21,480 bases of DNA, from NCBI GenBank assembly GCA_900549345.1, contig UROC01000028.1, positions 1 through 21,480 of the forward strand. The letters are read 5' to 3'. Made by a program: the position numbers and the translations under genes. Shown piece by piece: positions 14,537-21,480 of this stretch. Under the pieces are notes generated by a model. That model made no database searches. It was not told where the DNA came from and saw only the letters and a program-made list of their open reading frames with translations. Position 1 is the first letter of the stretch. Each line of letters begins with the position of its first letter. Origin of the DNA: an uncultured Collinsella sp. (lineage in GTDB: Bacteria > Actinomycetota > Coriobacteriia > Coriobacteriales > Coriobacteriaceae).

Positions 14537-15349
14537 ATGGCATTCATGAAACGCGTGCGTCTTGATGACGAACTGATTTCACAGGGCATCTGCGCCGATC
14601 GCGCGGATGCCCTTCGCACTCTTATGGCCGGCTTGGTCTCGAGTGGCGGAGAGCGCTTGACTTCGCCGGGCCTTAAGGTGACCCCGGGCCTGCCGTTGCA
14701 CGTGAAGGGGCGCATTCCCTATGTTGGCCGCGGCGGTCTTAAGCTCGAAGGCGCGCTTGATGCGTTTGGTATCAATCCGACGGGCCTTGCCTGTCTGGAT
14801 GTGGGCTGCTCTACCGGCGGCTTTACCGATTGCCTGCTTAAGCGCGGAGCTGCGACAGTTGTCTCGGTGGACGTGGGTCGCGCCCAGTTCGATTGGTCGT
14901 TGCGTCAGGACGATCGCGTGACGCTGCATGAGCGCACAAACGTGACGCAGCTGCCTGAGCTTGGCTATGCCGGCGCTATCGACCTGGCTGTGTGTGACGT
15001 CTCGTTTACCAGCATCGCGAACATTATCGATGCGGTGCTGGCGTGCCTGGCGCCTACGGGTGCATTCTGCACGCTCGTAAAGCCCCAGTTTGAGGCGCCG
15101 GCTGCGCTGGTGGGCGAGGGCGGTATCGTGACCGACCCCGCCGTCCGCCGCGATACGCTCGTGGCGGCGATTGAGCTTTTTGCCGCCAAGGGCCTGTTCC
15201 CGCTTGACGTGTGCGTGTCGCCCATCCATGGCGCTAAGGGCAACGTTGAGTTTTTCTTGTACGGCACAAGGTTTGTCCCCGGGGAGCGCGCCGACGATGA
15301 GCTGCAATCCCAGGTATCGGCTTTGAGCGAGAAAGCTGCAACGCTATGA
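14537..15349 (+). CDS. tlyA: TlyA family rRNA 2'-O-methyltransferase
   Basis: TlyA-family enzymes methylate 2'-OH groups of cytidines in 16S and/or 23S rRNA; in mycobacteria this sets capreomycin sensitivity. The N-terminal S4-like RNA-binding region is MKRVRLDDELISQGICADRA, and the central motif YVGRGGLKLEGAL is diagnostic. The FtsJ-like methyltransferase domain has the SAM motif CLDVGCSTGGFTDCLL and downstream VDVGRAQFDW, DLAVCDVSF and LVKPQFEA. The start is not certain: TTG 14534, ATG 14537 and ATG 14546 are all in frame and none has a clear ribosome site. The ATG at 14546 gives the best family N-terminus. The stop shares ATGA with nadK, an arrangement conserved with recN in Gram-positive genomes. 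Confidence 0.92.
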   Translation: MAFMKRVRLDDELISQGICADRADALRTLMAGLVSSGGERLTSPGLKVTPGLPLHVKGRIPYVGRGGLKLEGALDAFGINPTGLACLDVGCSTGGFTDCLLKRGAATVVSVDVGRAQFDWSLRQDDRVTLHERTNVTQLPELGYAGAIDLAVCDVSFTSIANIIDAVLACLAPTGAFCTLVKPQFEAPAALVGEGGIVTDPAVRRDTLVAAIELFAAKGLFPLDVCVSPIHGAKGNVEFFLYGTRFVPGERADDELQSQVSALSEKAATL

Positions 15350-16206
15350 AGGTCTTTCTGGTTCCCAATTACTACAAGCAAGAGGCGGTCGAGAGCGGCC
15401 TGATGCTCGAGCTTTGGCTTTCGCGCCAGGGCTACGAGGTCGCATGGGCGGCCGATCAGCGATCGAAGATTCAAAGCACGCCTGATATTGACGGCTCAGA
15501 TCTGGTCATTACACTCGGCGGCGACGGTACGTTGCTGCGCGCTGCGCGCATCCTCAACCATCGCGAGATTCCTATCCTCGGTCTTTCCTATGGTCACCTG
15601 GGCTTTTTGACGGCCGCTAGCCCCGAGGAGCGTGACATTTTGCAGGTTGTGAGTGATGCCCTGTCCGGTGAGCTGCACGTGAGCCGTCGCGCCACCATCG
15701 CCGCGGATATCGTGTCCGTGCGCGACGATGGCACGAAGGATGTCGTGCGCACGTTCGCCCTCAACGACATGGCGCTCACGCGCGGCCCCCTGTCCGATAT
15801 GGTTGAGTTCGACATCACGGTGTCGGGCCACCATATCGATCGACTGCGTGGCGACGGCGTGGTTGTATCGACGGCGACTGGCTCCACCGGCTACGCGCTA
15901 TCCGCCGGCGGCCCCATCGTCAGCCCCGATTACACGGGCATGGTCTGTGTGCCGATTGCTCCGCATACCATTCAGGCTCGCGCCTTTTTGACTTCGCCGA
16001 GTGATGTCGTCGAGATCTTTATGTCTGATGATCGTCCGAGCGTTCCGGCGATTGCTATCGATGGACAGTTTATTACCTGCGATGGCACCGTTGAGAGCGT
16101 GGCGGTGCGCCGCGGGCCCGGAGATGTGTTGCTGCTGGATTACGGCCCCGAGAGCTTCTATAACTCGGTGAGCCGCGTATTCTACGGAGTCCGTCATGAT
16201 CGATGA
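15346..16206 (+). CDS. nadK: NAD kinase
   Basis: NAD kinase phosphorylates NAD to NADP in the cytoplasm, the only known route to NADP. The 286 residues contain the GGDGT motif (residues 58-62 in LGGDGTLLRAAR), GHLGFLTAA, the substrate-binding segment RGDGVVVSTATGSTGYALSAGGP and PIAPHTIQARAF. The conserved catalytic Asp is D60. The ATG overlaps the tlyA stop by 4 bases, and the end overlaps recN by 11 bases. An argR gene, which often stands between nadK and recN in Gram-positive bacteria, is absent here. Confidence 0.95.
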   Translation: MKVFLVPNYYKQEAVESGLMLELWLSRQGYEVAWAADQRSKIQSTPDIDGSDLVITLGGDGTLLRAARILNHREIPILGLSYGHLGFLTAASPEERDILQVVSDALSGELHVSRRATIAADIVSVRDDGTKDVVRTFALNDMALTRGPLSDMVEFDITVSGHHIDRLRGDGVVVSTATGSTGYALSAGGPIVSPDYTGMVCVPIAPHTIQARAFLTSPSDVVEIFMSDDRPSVPAIAIDGQFITCDGTVESVAVRRGPGDVLLLDYGPESFYNSVSRVFYGVRHDR

Positions 16207-17824
16207 GTTGCAGGTTTCTAACATTGCACTCATTCGCGAGGCGACGCTGGTGCCGAGTGCCGGCCTGACTGTCCTGACCGGCGAGACCGGCGCCGGCAAG
16301 ACCGCGCTGCTCTCGGCCCTCAAGCTTATTTTGGGTGAGCGCGCGGATTCGTCGACGGTGCGCGAGGGCGAGGCGCTGGCGAGTGTCGAGGCGCGCTTGT
16401 TCGACGGCCCGCACGACACGGAAGGCTTCACGGTCCAGCGCAGCCTTTCCGCTGAGGGCCGCAGCCGCGTGAAGATTGACGGCCGTATCGCCAGTGTGCG
16501 CGAGCTTTCGGAGTGCGTCGGCGTGATGATGGATCTGTGTGGCCAGCACGAGCACCAGCGCTTGCTCGATCCGGCGCATCATGTTGCCATGGTCGATGCC
16601 TGGGCAGGGCGCCCGGCACTCGAGACGCTGGATGCGTACCGCGCCTGCTTTAAGGCATCGCGCGCTGCCGCCAAAGAGCTTCGCCGTGTGGAGGAAGCCT
16701 CACGTGTGCAGGGAAGTCGCGTCGAGGAGGCGCGCTTTGCCCTCGAGCGTATCACCGAGGTCGACCCCAGGCCAGGCGAGTACGAGGAACTCGAGGAACT
16801 GCTGCCGCGCTCCGAACATGCCGAGGTACTGGTTGCCACGGCTAACGATGCCCATGCGTCGCTTGCTGCCGAAGGGGGAGCGCTCGATGCCGTGAACAGT
16901 GCCGTGGCAGAGCTTTCCCGAATGGCTACCGTCGATCGCAAACTGGGCGACATTGCCGATGCACTCTCGGATGCTTGTATCTCCCTTGAGGATTGCGCGA
17001 ACGAGCTTCGTGCCTATCGCGATGGCATCGCCTTCGACGCGCGCGAGCTCGCTCGCATGCGTGAGCGGTATTCCGACCTCAAGGGCCTGCTGCGTCAGTG
17101 GGGTCCCACCATGGACGATGTGTTTGCCATGCGCGATCGCTCTCAAGAGCTGCTGTCCCTGGTCGATGATGGCGATGAGCAGATCAAAAAGGCGCGTGAA
17201 GCACTTGGCGCGGCGGAGCGCGAACTGTTTGCTGCCGCCAAGGCGCTTAAGCGCGCTCGCAATACGGCGGCCCCGCGCTTCTGTCACGAGGTTGGCCGCC
17301 AGATGGCTCGCCTGGAGATGGGCGGCGCCGAGCTCGTCTGGGAGTCGCGTGATCTTCCCCGTGCTGAGTGGACGCCCGTTGGTCCTTCGAGCTACGAGCT
17401 GCTATACCGTAGCGGTGCCGGCTTGACGCCGCGTCCCCTGCGTCGAATTGCGTCGGGCGGCGAGCTCAGCCGCGTCATGCTGGCAAGCAAGGTTGTCCTC
17501 GGTAACGCCGACGGTGTCGATACGCTCGTGTTCGATGAGGTCGATGCCGGTGTCGGCGGCTCCACGGCGCGTGCGCTCGCGGGCGTGCTGGCAGATCTCG
17601 CCGCTACACATCAGGTGATTGTCGTAACCCACTTGGCGCAAGTCGCCGTCATGGCCGACAAGCATTATGTTGTCAGCAAGGAGCCGGGCGATGTTCCCCA
17701 GACGCATTTGGACGAGGTAACCGGCGAAGCGCGTACCGCCGAGATCGCCCGCATGCTCAGCGGCGATCAGTCCGAGGCAAGCCTGGCGCACGCCAGGCAG
17801 ATGCTTGCGGAGGCGCGTGCCTAG
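16196..17824 (+). CDS. recN: DNA repair protein RecN
   Basis: RecN is an SMC-like ATPase that gathers broken DNA ends during recombinational repair. The 542-residue length is normal. Walker A is GETGAGKT (residues 29-36); a QHEHQRLLDP motif follows at about 118; the middle (about 150-370) is the coiled-coil arm; the C-terminal head has the ABC signature ASGGELSRVML (419-429) and Walker B VFDEVDAGVGG (from about 445), then VVTHLAQVAVMADKHY. It is the last gene of the efp cluster and converges with the regulator gene beyond the terminator at 17923. Confidence 0.97.
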   Translation: MIDELQVSNIALIREATLVPSAGLTVLTGETGAGKTALLSALKLILGERADSSTVREGEALASVEARLFDGPHDTEGFTVQRSLSAEGRSRVKIDGRIASVRELSECVGVMMDLCGQHEHQRLLDPAHHVAMVDAWAGRPALETLDAYRACFKASRAAAKELRRVEEASRVQGSRVEEARFALERITEVDPRPGEYEELEELLPRSEHAEVLVATANDAHASLAAEGGALDAVNSAVAELSRMATVDRKLGDIADALSDACISLEDCANELRAYRDGIAFDARELARMRERYSDLKGLLRQWGPTMDDVFAMRDRSQELLSLVDDGDEQIKKAREALGAAERELFAAAKALKRARNTAAPRFCHEVGRQMARLEMGGAELVWESRDLPRAEWTPVGPSSYELLYRSGAGLTPRPLRRIASGGELSRVMLASKVVLGNADGVDTLVFDEVDAGVGGSTARALAGVLADLAATHQVIVVTHLAQVAVMADKHYVVSKEPGDVPQTHLDEVTGEARTAEIARMLSGDQSEASLAHARQMLAEARA

Positions 17825-17855
17825 GCCGAGCCGCCACATGCATGTCCAGCCCGGC

Positions 17856-18017
17856 CGCCACGAAACGGGTCCATCTACTACGTTTGGTAGGGCATCGGCA
17901 ACCACGCCAAGAATTGCAAAAAGAAAACCGCAGGTAGAACGCCTGCGGTTTTCTCTATTTTGAGTGTATGGTTGGCGGCTGCGGTTAAAACGTAGTAGAT
18001 GGACGGTTTTCGTGGCG
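17856..18017. repeat. Long imperfect inverted repeat framing the convergent terminator
   Basis: The 30 bases at 17856-17885 match the reverse complement of 17988-18017 at 27 of 30 positions; the three mismatches fall together in the middle. The outer shared part is CGCCACGAAA and the inner part is TCCATCTACTACGTTT. The terminator hairpin at 17923-17953 lies between the arms. There is no gene in this region. The arms look like two copies of one element in opposite orientation. From memory a similar intergenic motif recurs in Collinsella genomes, but I could not test that. Confidence 0.8.
17923..17953. terminator. Bidirectional intrinsic terminator between recN and the RpiR-family gene
   Basis: GAAAACCGCAGG (17923-17934) pairs perfectly with CCTGCGGTTTTC (17942-17953) over 12 bp with a 7-base loop. 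The A-run on the left and T-run on the right allow it to end transcripts from both converging genes. Confidence 0.9.
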
Positions 18018-18045
18018 AGAGGCGTCTATCGGCTCCCCAAGTCGC

Positions 18046-18903
18046 CTACTCCACGACCTTATCCGGTTGGATGAGCTCCTCGTAGTAGCTGATGTGCTCT
18101 CGGGCGTCCTCGATTTCGGGCAGCAGGAAGTTGTAGATTACCTCGATGATCATCGTGGCGCTGATCTTGGAGAACGCAAAGTCGCCCGTCGTCAGCAGCG
18201 CTTCATGGTTGACGGTATTAAAAGTGTAGTCTGCCAGGCGCGCGAGCGGGGATTTGCTGTCGCTGCTGATGACGACTACGGTTGCGCCGCAGTCGCGAGC
18301 TGCTTTTGCCATGCGATTCAGCCGGCGCGATTTGCCGGAGTTTGAGATGAGCACGATGACGTCACCGGGGCGCAAAGTGAGTGCAAAGCCGATTGATGTC
18401 TCGCTAATGGTGCTCGCCATGCAACGCAGGCCCAGCTGCGAAAACTTAAAAGTCGCATCGAGCGCGACCGCGTTCGTATTGCCTACAGCCGCAAACTCAA
18501 TAACCCCTGCATGCTTAAGGGCATGTACAACAGCCGCCAGCGTATCGTGGTCGATCCCGTCGATGGTCGCATTAAGCTCGCTCACCTTGGCGGCCAGGAT
18601 GTTCTTGAGGCTCTGCTCCATATTGTCGAGCGAGACCTCGTCAGTCAGGCCCTCGTTGCGCTGGCTTTCCAAATCCCTCGCCAGAGAAAACTGAAAGCTG
18701 CGGAAGCTACCAAAGCCCAGCTTGCGGCAGAAGCGCGAAACGGTCGCTTCGGACGTGGCAGCGGCGCGCGAGAGCTGAGCCGCCGTGAGGCGTGGCGCCT
18801 CGGACTGGTGCTCCAATATATAGTCGACAATGCGCTGCTCGGACTCGCTGTATCCCTGGTGGGTACTAATGAGGGAAAGTGCGCTCTTGCTACTATCGGT
18901 CAT
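18046..18903 (-). CDS. MurR/RpiR family transcriptional regulator (HTH plus SIS domain)
   Basis: This 285-residue regulator has an N-terminal HTH_6 domain (about residues 10-80: YSESEQRIVDYIL, then LTAAQLSRAAATSEATVSRFCRKLGF) and a C-terminal SIS phosphosugar-binding domain (about 125-255: FAAVGNTNAVALDA, VIVLISNSGKSRRLN). Members bind DNA in response to sugar phosphates and repress or activate nearby sugar genes. The ATG at 18903-18901 is preferred to one 48 bases upstream because AGGAG (complement of 18910-18914) stands 6 bases before it. The gene is divergent from a PTS permease, so that permease is the likely target. The SIS motif has Thr/Asn where many members have Ser, so the ligand cannot be guessed. 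It ends at the shared terminator. Confidence 0.92.
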   Translation of the reverse strand: MTDSSKSALSLISTHQGYSESEQRIVDYILEHQSEAPRLTAAQLSRAAATSEATVSRFCRKLGFGSFRSFQFSLARDLESQRNEGLTDEVSLDNMEQSLKNILAAKVSELNATIDGIDHDTLAAVVHALKHAGVIEFAAVGNTNAVALDATFKFSQLGLRCMASTISETSIGFALTLRPGDVIVLISNSGKSRRLNRMAKAARDCGATVVVISSDSKSPLARLADYTFNTVNHEALLTTGDFAFSKISATMIIEVIYNFLLPEIEDAREHISYYEELIQPDKVVE

Positions 18904-18909
18904 GGATGG

Positions 18910-18914
18910 CTCCT
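18910..18914 (-). promoter_or_regulatory. Ribosome binding site that fixes the regulator start
   Basis: The minus-strand AGGAG is 6 bases before the ATG at 18903, supporting the shorter of two in-frame starts. Confidence 0.75.
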
Positions 18915-18949
18915 GGTTGGCATGAAAATCGGACTCGTTTTGTATTCTC

Positions 18950-18976
18950 ATAGTATAGGGGGATTTTCAATTACAA
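18950..18976 (-). promoter_or_regulatory. Candidate promoter of the RpiR-family gene
   Basis: On the minus strand TTGTAA (18976-18971) precedes TACTAT (18955-18950) with a short 15-base spacer. The region is the most AT-rich of the intergenic space. Confidence 0.35.
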
Positions 18977-18984
18977 GATACACC

Positions 18985-19012
18985 TTGCCGTTTCAAGTGT
19001 TGATGGTAAACT
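18985..19012 (+). promoter_or_regulatory. Candidate promoter of the PTS permease gene
   Basis: TTGCCG (18985-18990) and TAAACT (19007-19012) are 16 bases apart. Transcription would begin near 19019, just ahead of the palindrome at 19034-19048, leaving a leader of about 155 bases. Confidence 0.4.
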
Positions 19013-19050
19013 TTCACCTACCGTTTACGGTTATGAAAGAACCTTTCACC
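19006..19050. promoter_or_regulatory. Operator-like cluster: perfect palindrome TGAAAG-AAC-CTTTCA and flanking half-sites
   Basis: TGAAAG at 19034-19039 and CTTTCA at 19043-19048 form a perfect inverted repeat with a 3-base spacer. A further CTTTCACC half-site is at 19011-19018, repeated exactly at 19043-19050. A second inverted repeat, GTAAAC at 19006-19011 and GTTTAC at 19023-19028, overlaps the putative -10. The layout fits a site for the divergent RpiR-family regulator. It lacks the central CG of a cre site, so catabolite control is less likely. Confidence 0.6.
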
Positions 19051-19139
19051 GGAGAATTGCGCCTTGTCTCTTCTCACGCGGACGGTAGGTTGGTATCTTT
19101 CAGTTGTGGAAAAGCGCGCAAGGACGCGCGTGTAGAGGA

Positions 19140-19153
19140 GCGCCTGCGGGCGC
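19140..19153 (+). promoter_or_regulatory. GC-rich hairpin in the PTS leader
   Basis: GCGCC-TGCG-GGCGC forms a perfect 5-bp stem, 8 bases before the ribosome site AAAAAGGAGG (19161-19170, counting A-run). A second weaker hairpin (CGCGC/GCGCG) lies near 19116-19131. They could stabilise the mRNA or affect translation. No T-run follows, so it is not a terminator. Confidence 0.4.
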
Positions 19154-19175
19154 AAAACTTAAAAAGGAGGGACAC

Positions 19176-21179
19176 ATGGCTAAGTTTGACATCATCGCCG
19201 CCACCGGTTGCCCGACTGGCATTGCGCACACCTTCATGGCGAAGGAGGCGCTAGAGAAGGCAGCTGCCGAGCGCGGTCTGACCATTAAGGTCGAGACTCA
19301 TGGCCAGGTCGGTGTCGAGAACGAACTCACCAAGAGCGAGATCGCCGGTGCCAAGGCCGTCGTCGTCGCAGCCGACAAGGATGTCCAGGCTGAGCGTTTC
19401 GCCGGCAAGCCCATGGTTTCCGTTGGTGTTTCCAAGGCCCTGTCCGTTGAGGCCGCCGGTAAGCTGATTGACCGCGCACTCGCCGCCAAGGGCGACAGCA
19501 CGGTTGCAGCCGCTGCCGATGTCGAGGACGAGGTCGAGGAGAAGGAGTCCATCGGTCACGTCATCTACAAGCACCTTATGAACGGCGTCAGCCATATGCT
19601 GGTCTTCGTCGTTGCCGGTGGTGTCTTGACCGCTGTTTCGTTCCTGTGGGGCATTACGTCCTTCGATTCGACGGCGTCTGATTACAACAGCTTTGCCGCT
19701 ATGCTCAAGATCATCGGCGGCATTGCCATGAACCTCATGGTTCCCGTGCTTTCCGCCTACATCGCCGAGTCCATCGGCAAGCGCCCGGCGCTCGTCCCCG
19801 GTTTTGTTGCCGGTATGATCGCCATCCAGGGCCTGCCTGTTAACGCCGAGACCGGCATGATCGACGCCGGTGGTGCCGGCGTGGGCTTCGGCTTCCTGGG
19901 CGGCATCGTCGGCGGCTTCCTCGCCGGTTATGTCATCCTGCTGCTCGAGAAGGTCTTTGCCGGTCTGCCCAAGAACCTGGACGGCCTCAAGGCAATCTTT
20001 TTGTACCCGCTGTTCTCGACGGCTATCGTCGGCCTGGTCATGCTCGGCATTTCCGGCCCCATGGCTGCCATCAACACCGCCATGATGGACTTCCTCAAGG
20101 GCCTGTCCGCCTCTGGCGCCGTTGTCCTGGGTCTTGCCATCGGCTGTATGTGCGCCTTTGACATGGGCGGCCCGGTCAACAAGGCTGCTTACGTTACCGG
20201 TACCGCTATGCTCACCGAGGCCCTGGCCGCCGGTGTCGGCACCGACACCTACAACTTCGGCACCAACTTCATGGCTGCCGTCTCCGCCGCTTGCATCGTT
20301 CCGCCGCTGATCACCACCTTCGCCGTCGTTGTCGGCAAGAAATACTTCAGCCAGGAGGATCACGACGCCGGTATCGTCAACCTCATCCTTGGTTGCACCC
20401 ACATCACCGAGGGCGCCATTCCGTTCATGACCAAGAACATCTGGCCCGTCATGCCCATCATGATGCTCGGTTCCTCTATCGCGTCGATCCTGACCATCAT
20501 GTTCAACGTTCACGATCCGGCGCCTCACGGCGGCTTCCTGGTCCTGCCCGTTGTCGAGAACGGTCCGCTGTGGGTCCTCGCGATCCTCATCGGCGCTGTG
20601 GTCGGTGGCATCCTGTTCGTGGCCTTCAAGAAGTATGACTTCGAGAAGAACCAGAAGGCCGCTCCTGCAGTCAAGCCGGTTGAGGCTCCCAAGGCCGCTG
20701 CTGTCGAGGCCCCCAAGGCCGAGGCTTCTGACTTCGTGAAGGTCGAGAACGTCTTTGTCGCCGAGGACTTCGCTTCTCGTGACGAGGCTCTGAGCTTCGT
20801 TTCCAACCAGGCCGTCAAGGCCGGTATCGCAAGCGACGCCGACGCCGTGATGAACGCCTTCCTGGCCCGCGAGGCCGAGGGCACCACGGGCATGATGGAG
20901 GGCTTCGCCATCCCGCATGCCAAGTCCGACGCCATTACCGAGGCTGCCGTCATCGTCGTCAAGGACGAGTCCGGCGTGACCGGTTGGGACACCATGGACG
21001 GCGCTCCCGTCAACGTGGCCATCGCCCTGCTCATCCCGGGCGCCCAGGCTGGCACCACGCACCTCAAAATCCTGTCCAAGGTCGCCGAGGCGCTCATGGA
21101 CGAGGACTTCCGTGCCACCGTCAAGGGTTCCACCGACGCCGCCGAGATCGCCAAGACGATCAACGCCCGCCTGGTCTAA
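19176..21179 (+). CDS. Fructose-type PTS permease with fused IIB-IIC-IIA domains
   Basis: This 667-residue phosphotransferase system permease imports and phosphorylates a sugar at the cell membrane. Domain order is IIB (residues 1-105; phosphorylated Cys12 in ATGCPTGIAHT), IIC (about 126-490; GHVIYKHLMNGVSHMLVFVV, several membrane segments and the conserved DMGGPVNKAAY), an Ala/Pro/Lys-rich linker (about 494-518) and IIA (about 520-667; phosphorylated His581 in EGFAIPHAKS). Many fructose permeases use the order IIA-IIB-IIC, so this one is rearranged relative to FruA and MngA. The start at 19176 has an excellent AGGAGG ribosome site; the upstream frame extension is leader. There is no phosphofructokinase or glycosidase beside it, so fructose is only the default guess. 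Control by the divergent RpiR-family regulator is inferred from layout. Confidence 0.93.
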   Translation: MAKFDIIAATGCPTGIAHTFMAKEALEKAAAERGLTIKVETHGQVGVENELTKSEIAGAKAVVVAADKDVQAERFAGKPMVSVGVSKALSVEAAGKLIDRALAAKGDSTVAAAADVEDEVEEKESIGHVIYKHLMNGVSHMLVFVVAGGVLTAVSFLWGITSFDSTASDYNSFAAMLKIIGGIAMNLMVPVLSAYIAESIGKRPALVPGFVAGMIAIQGLPVNAETGMIDAGGAGVGFGFLGGIVGGFLAGYVILLLEKVFAGLPKNLDGLKAIFLYPLFSTAIVGLVMLGISGPMAAINTAMMDFLKGLSASGAVVLGLAIGCMCAFDMGGPVNKAAYVTGTAMLTEALAAGVGTDTYNFGTNFMAAVSAACIVPPLITTFAVVVGKKYFSQEDHDAGIVNLILGCTHITEGAIPFMTKNIWPVMPIMMLGSSIASILTIMFNVHDPAPHGGFLVLPVVENGPLWVLAILIGAVVGGILFVAFKKYDFEKNQKAAPAVKPVEAPKAAAVEAPKAEASDFVKVENVFVAEDFASRDEALSFVSNQAVKAGIASDADAVMNAFLAREAEGTTGMMEGFAIPHAKSDAITEAAVIVVKDESGVTGWDTMDGAPVNVAIALLIPGAQAGTTHLKILSKVAEALMDEDFRATVKGSTDAAEIAKTINARLV

Positions 21180-21214
21180 TTCCACGGTACGCGAATAACA
21201 TCGCCCCCTGTAAC

Positions 21215-21250
21215 AAAGGCGAGGACTCCACCAGGAGCCCCCGCCTTTTT
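21215..21250 (+). terminator. Intrinsic terminator after the PTS permease
   Basis: AAAGGCG (21215-21221) pairs with CGCC plus TTT (21242-21248), with an inner CTCC/GGAG stem and ACCA loop. Five T (21246-21250) end the signal. Confidence 0.85.
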
Positions 21251-21258
21251 CATACAGC

Positions 21259-21315
21259 CCGGCACTTAGGGACGTTTCATTCCTGCCGGCACCCCGGGAC
21301 ACTCCTTAGTCCCCG
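21259..21315. repeat. Two tandem imperfect 27-base repeats, REP-like
   Basis: CCGGCAC recurs at 21259-21265 and 21286-21292, and GGGAC at 21269-21273 and 21296-21300, both with a 27-base period. The second copy continues into ACTCCTTAGTCCC, so GGGAC and GTCCC can pair around an 8-base loop. GGGAC/GTCCC hairpins of this type resemble REP-like elements that accompany IS200-like transposases in gut actinobacteria and Firmicutes, from memory. No transposase gene is visible. Confidence 0.5.
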
Positions 21316-21480
21316 ACAGGGCATAAATAGCCCTCATCGACTGAATCACCCACGCGAACAATAATTCAGCCAGAATTCCTTTTGCACGATATTTCTTGGA
21401 CGGAAGCATGTTCCCGCAGCTCGCCTGCTGGGCGGGGCGGTTAAGTTTGTCGCGAGTTCCGCACGCAAAGGAAAGCACTT
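21316..21480. other. Intergenic sequence at the right edge, no gene recognised
   Basis: No frame on either strand looks like a known protein; a minus-strand open frame crossing 21266-21478 ends inside the tandem repeat and has no recognisable domain. A hairpin is visible at 21413-21432 (CCCGCAG, loop CTCGC, CTGC, one bulged T, GGG). The last bases may be half of a structure that continues outside the window. Confidence 0.5.

Noticed and set aside
15580..15620. Unusual LSYGHLGFLT in NAD kinase in place of an Asn-containing motif
   Set aside because: Functional NAD kinases vary here (B. subtilis has an HTG form, as I recall), so this is not evidence of lost activity.
19034..19048. Catabolite-response (cre) site
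   Set aside because: The palindrome lacks the central CG and the spacing of a cre consensus; a regulator-specific operator fits better.
19251..21302. 683-codon minus-strand frame opposite the PTS gene
   Set aside because: Gly/Asp/His-rich composition without motifs, fully antisense to a well-supported permease and its terminator.
21266..21478. Small minus-strand gene at the right edge
   Set aside because: It ends within the tandem repeat, has no ribosome site or recognisable domain, and the visible part is compatible with non-coding DNA.
1..21480. CRISPR array, tRNA genes or prophage
   Set aside because: I saw no regularly spaced direct repeats, no cloverleaf-like segment in the intergenic spaces, and no phage or integrase genes; an automated tRNA or ncRNA scan was not possible here.

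Overview
The window reads as a single stretch of core chromosome from a high-GC actinobacterium. Gene content, gene order, codon bias and the style of the intergenic repeats suggest class Coriobacteriia, most likely Collinsella or a close relative. That placement is inference from sequence character and memory, not a database result. Coding density is very high. Almost every gene is on the + strand, and many neighbours overlap by 4 to 11 bases. No rRNA, tRNA, CRISPR array, transposase or prophage gene was recognised.

Layout. (1) 2-1234: 3' part of rarA, cut by the left edge. (2) 1266-4569: a sigma-factor operon, made of a small membrane/coiled-coil protein whose reading frame is broken here, a short RsbW-like protein, a SigB-type sigma factor and an AI-2E-family membrane protein, closed by a strong terminator. 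A GGGTAC element upstream resembles promoters read by SigB/SigF sigma factors, so the operon may be autoregulated. (3) 4568-11318: a long run of alaS, ruvX, mltG, yqeG, aroK and an aroB-like gene. The aroB-like product keeps the dehydroquinate synthase outline but has lost all three zinc ligands and most other catalytic motifs. (4) 11325-12647: an M24 aminopeptidase P-type gene with a structured leader and its own terminator. (5) 12679-17824: efp, an Asp23 family gene, nusB, xseB, tlyA, nadK and recN, a housekeeping cluster for translation, antitermination, rRNA methylation, NADP synthesis and recombination. (6) 17825-18045: a convergent intergenic region with a bidirectional terminator framed by a long imperfect inverted repeat. 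(7) 18046-21250: an RpiR-family regulator divergent from a fructose-type PTS permease (IIB-IIC-IIA in one chain). The shared control region holds a perfect 15-bp palindrome, and a terminator follows the permease. (8) 21251-21480: non-coding sequence with two tandem 27-base repeats of REP-like character, running off the right edge.

How the parts work together. Region 2 is probably a stress-type regulatory unit: a sigma factor, its putative inhibitor and a membrane protein made from one transcript. The inhibitor lacks the residues that let RsbW bind ATP, so if it restrains sigma it probably does so by a switch other than the classic kinase cycle. Region 7 is a self-contained sugar uptake unit in which the SIS domain of the regulator would sense a phosphosugar and control the permease. 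The rest is conserved housekeeping machinery. The points most worth following up are the AroB pseudoenzyme beside an intact shikimate kinase, the degenerate RsbW-like protein, the frameshift at about 1371, and the inverted repeat at 17856-18017. I did not find a clearly new defence or mobile system.
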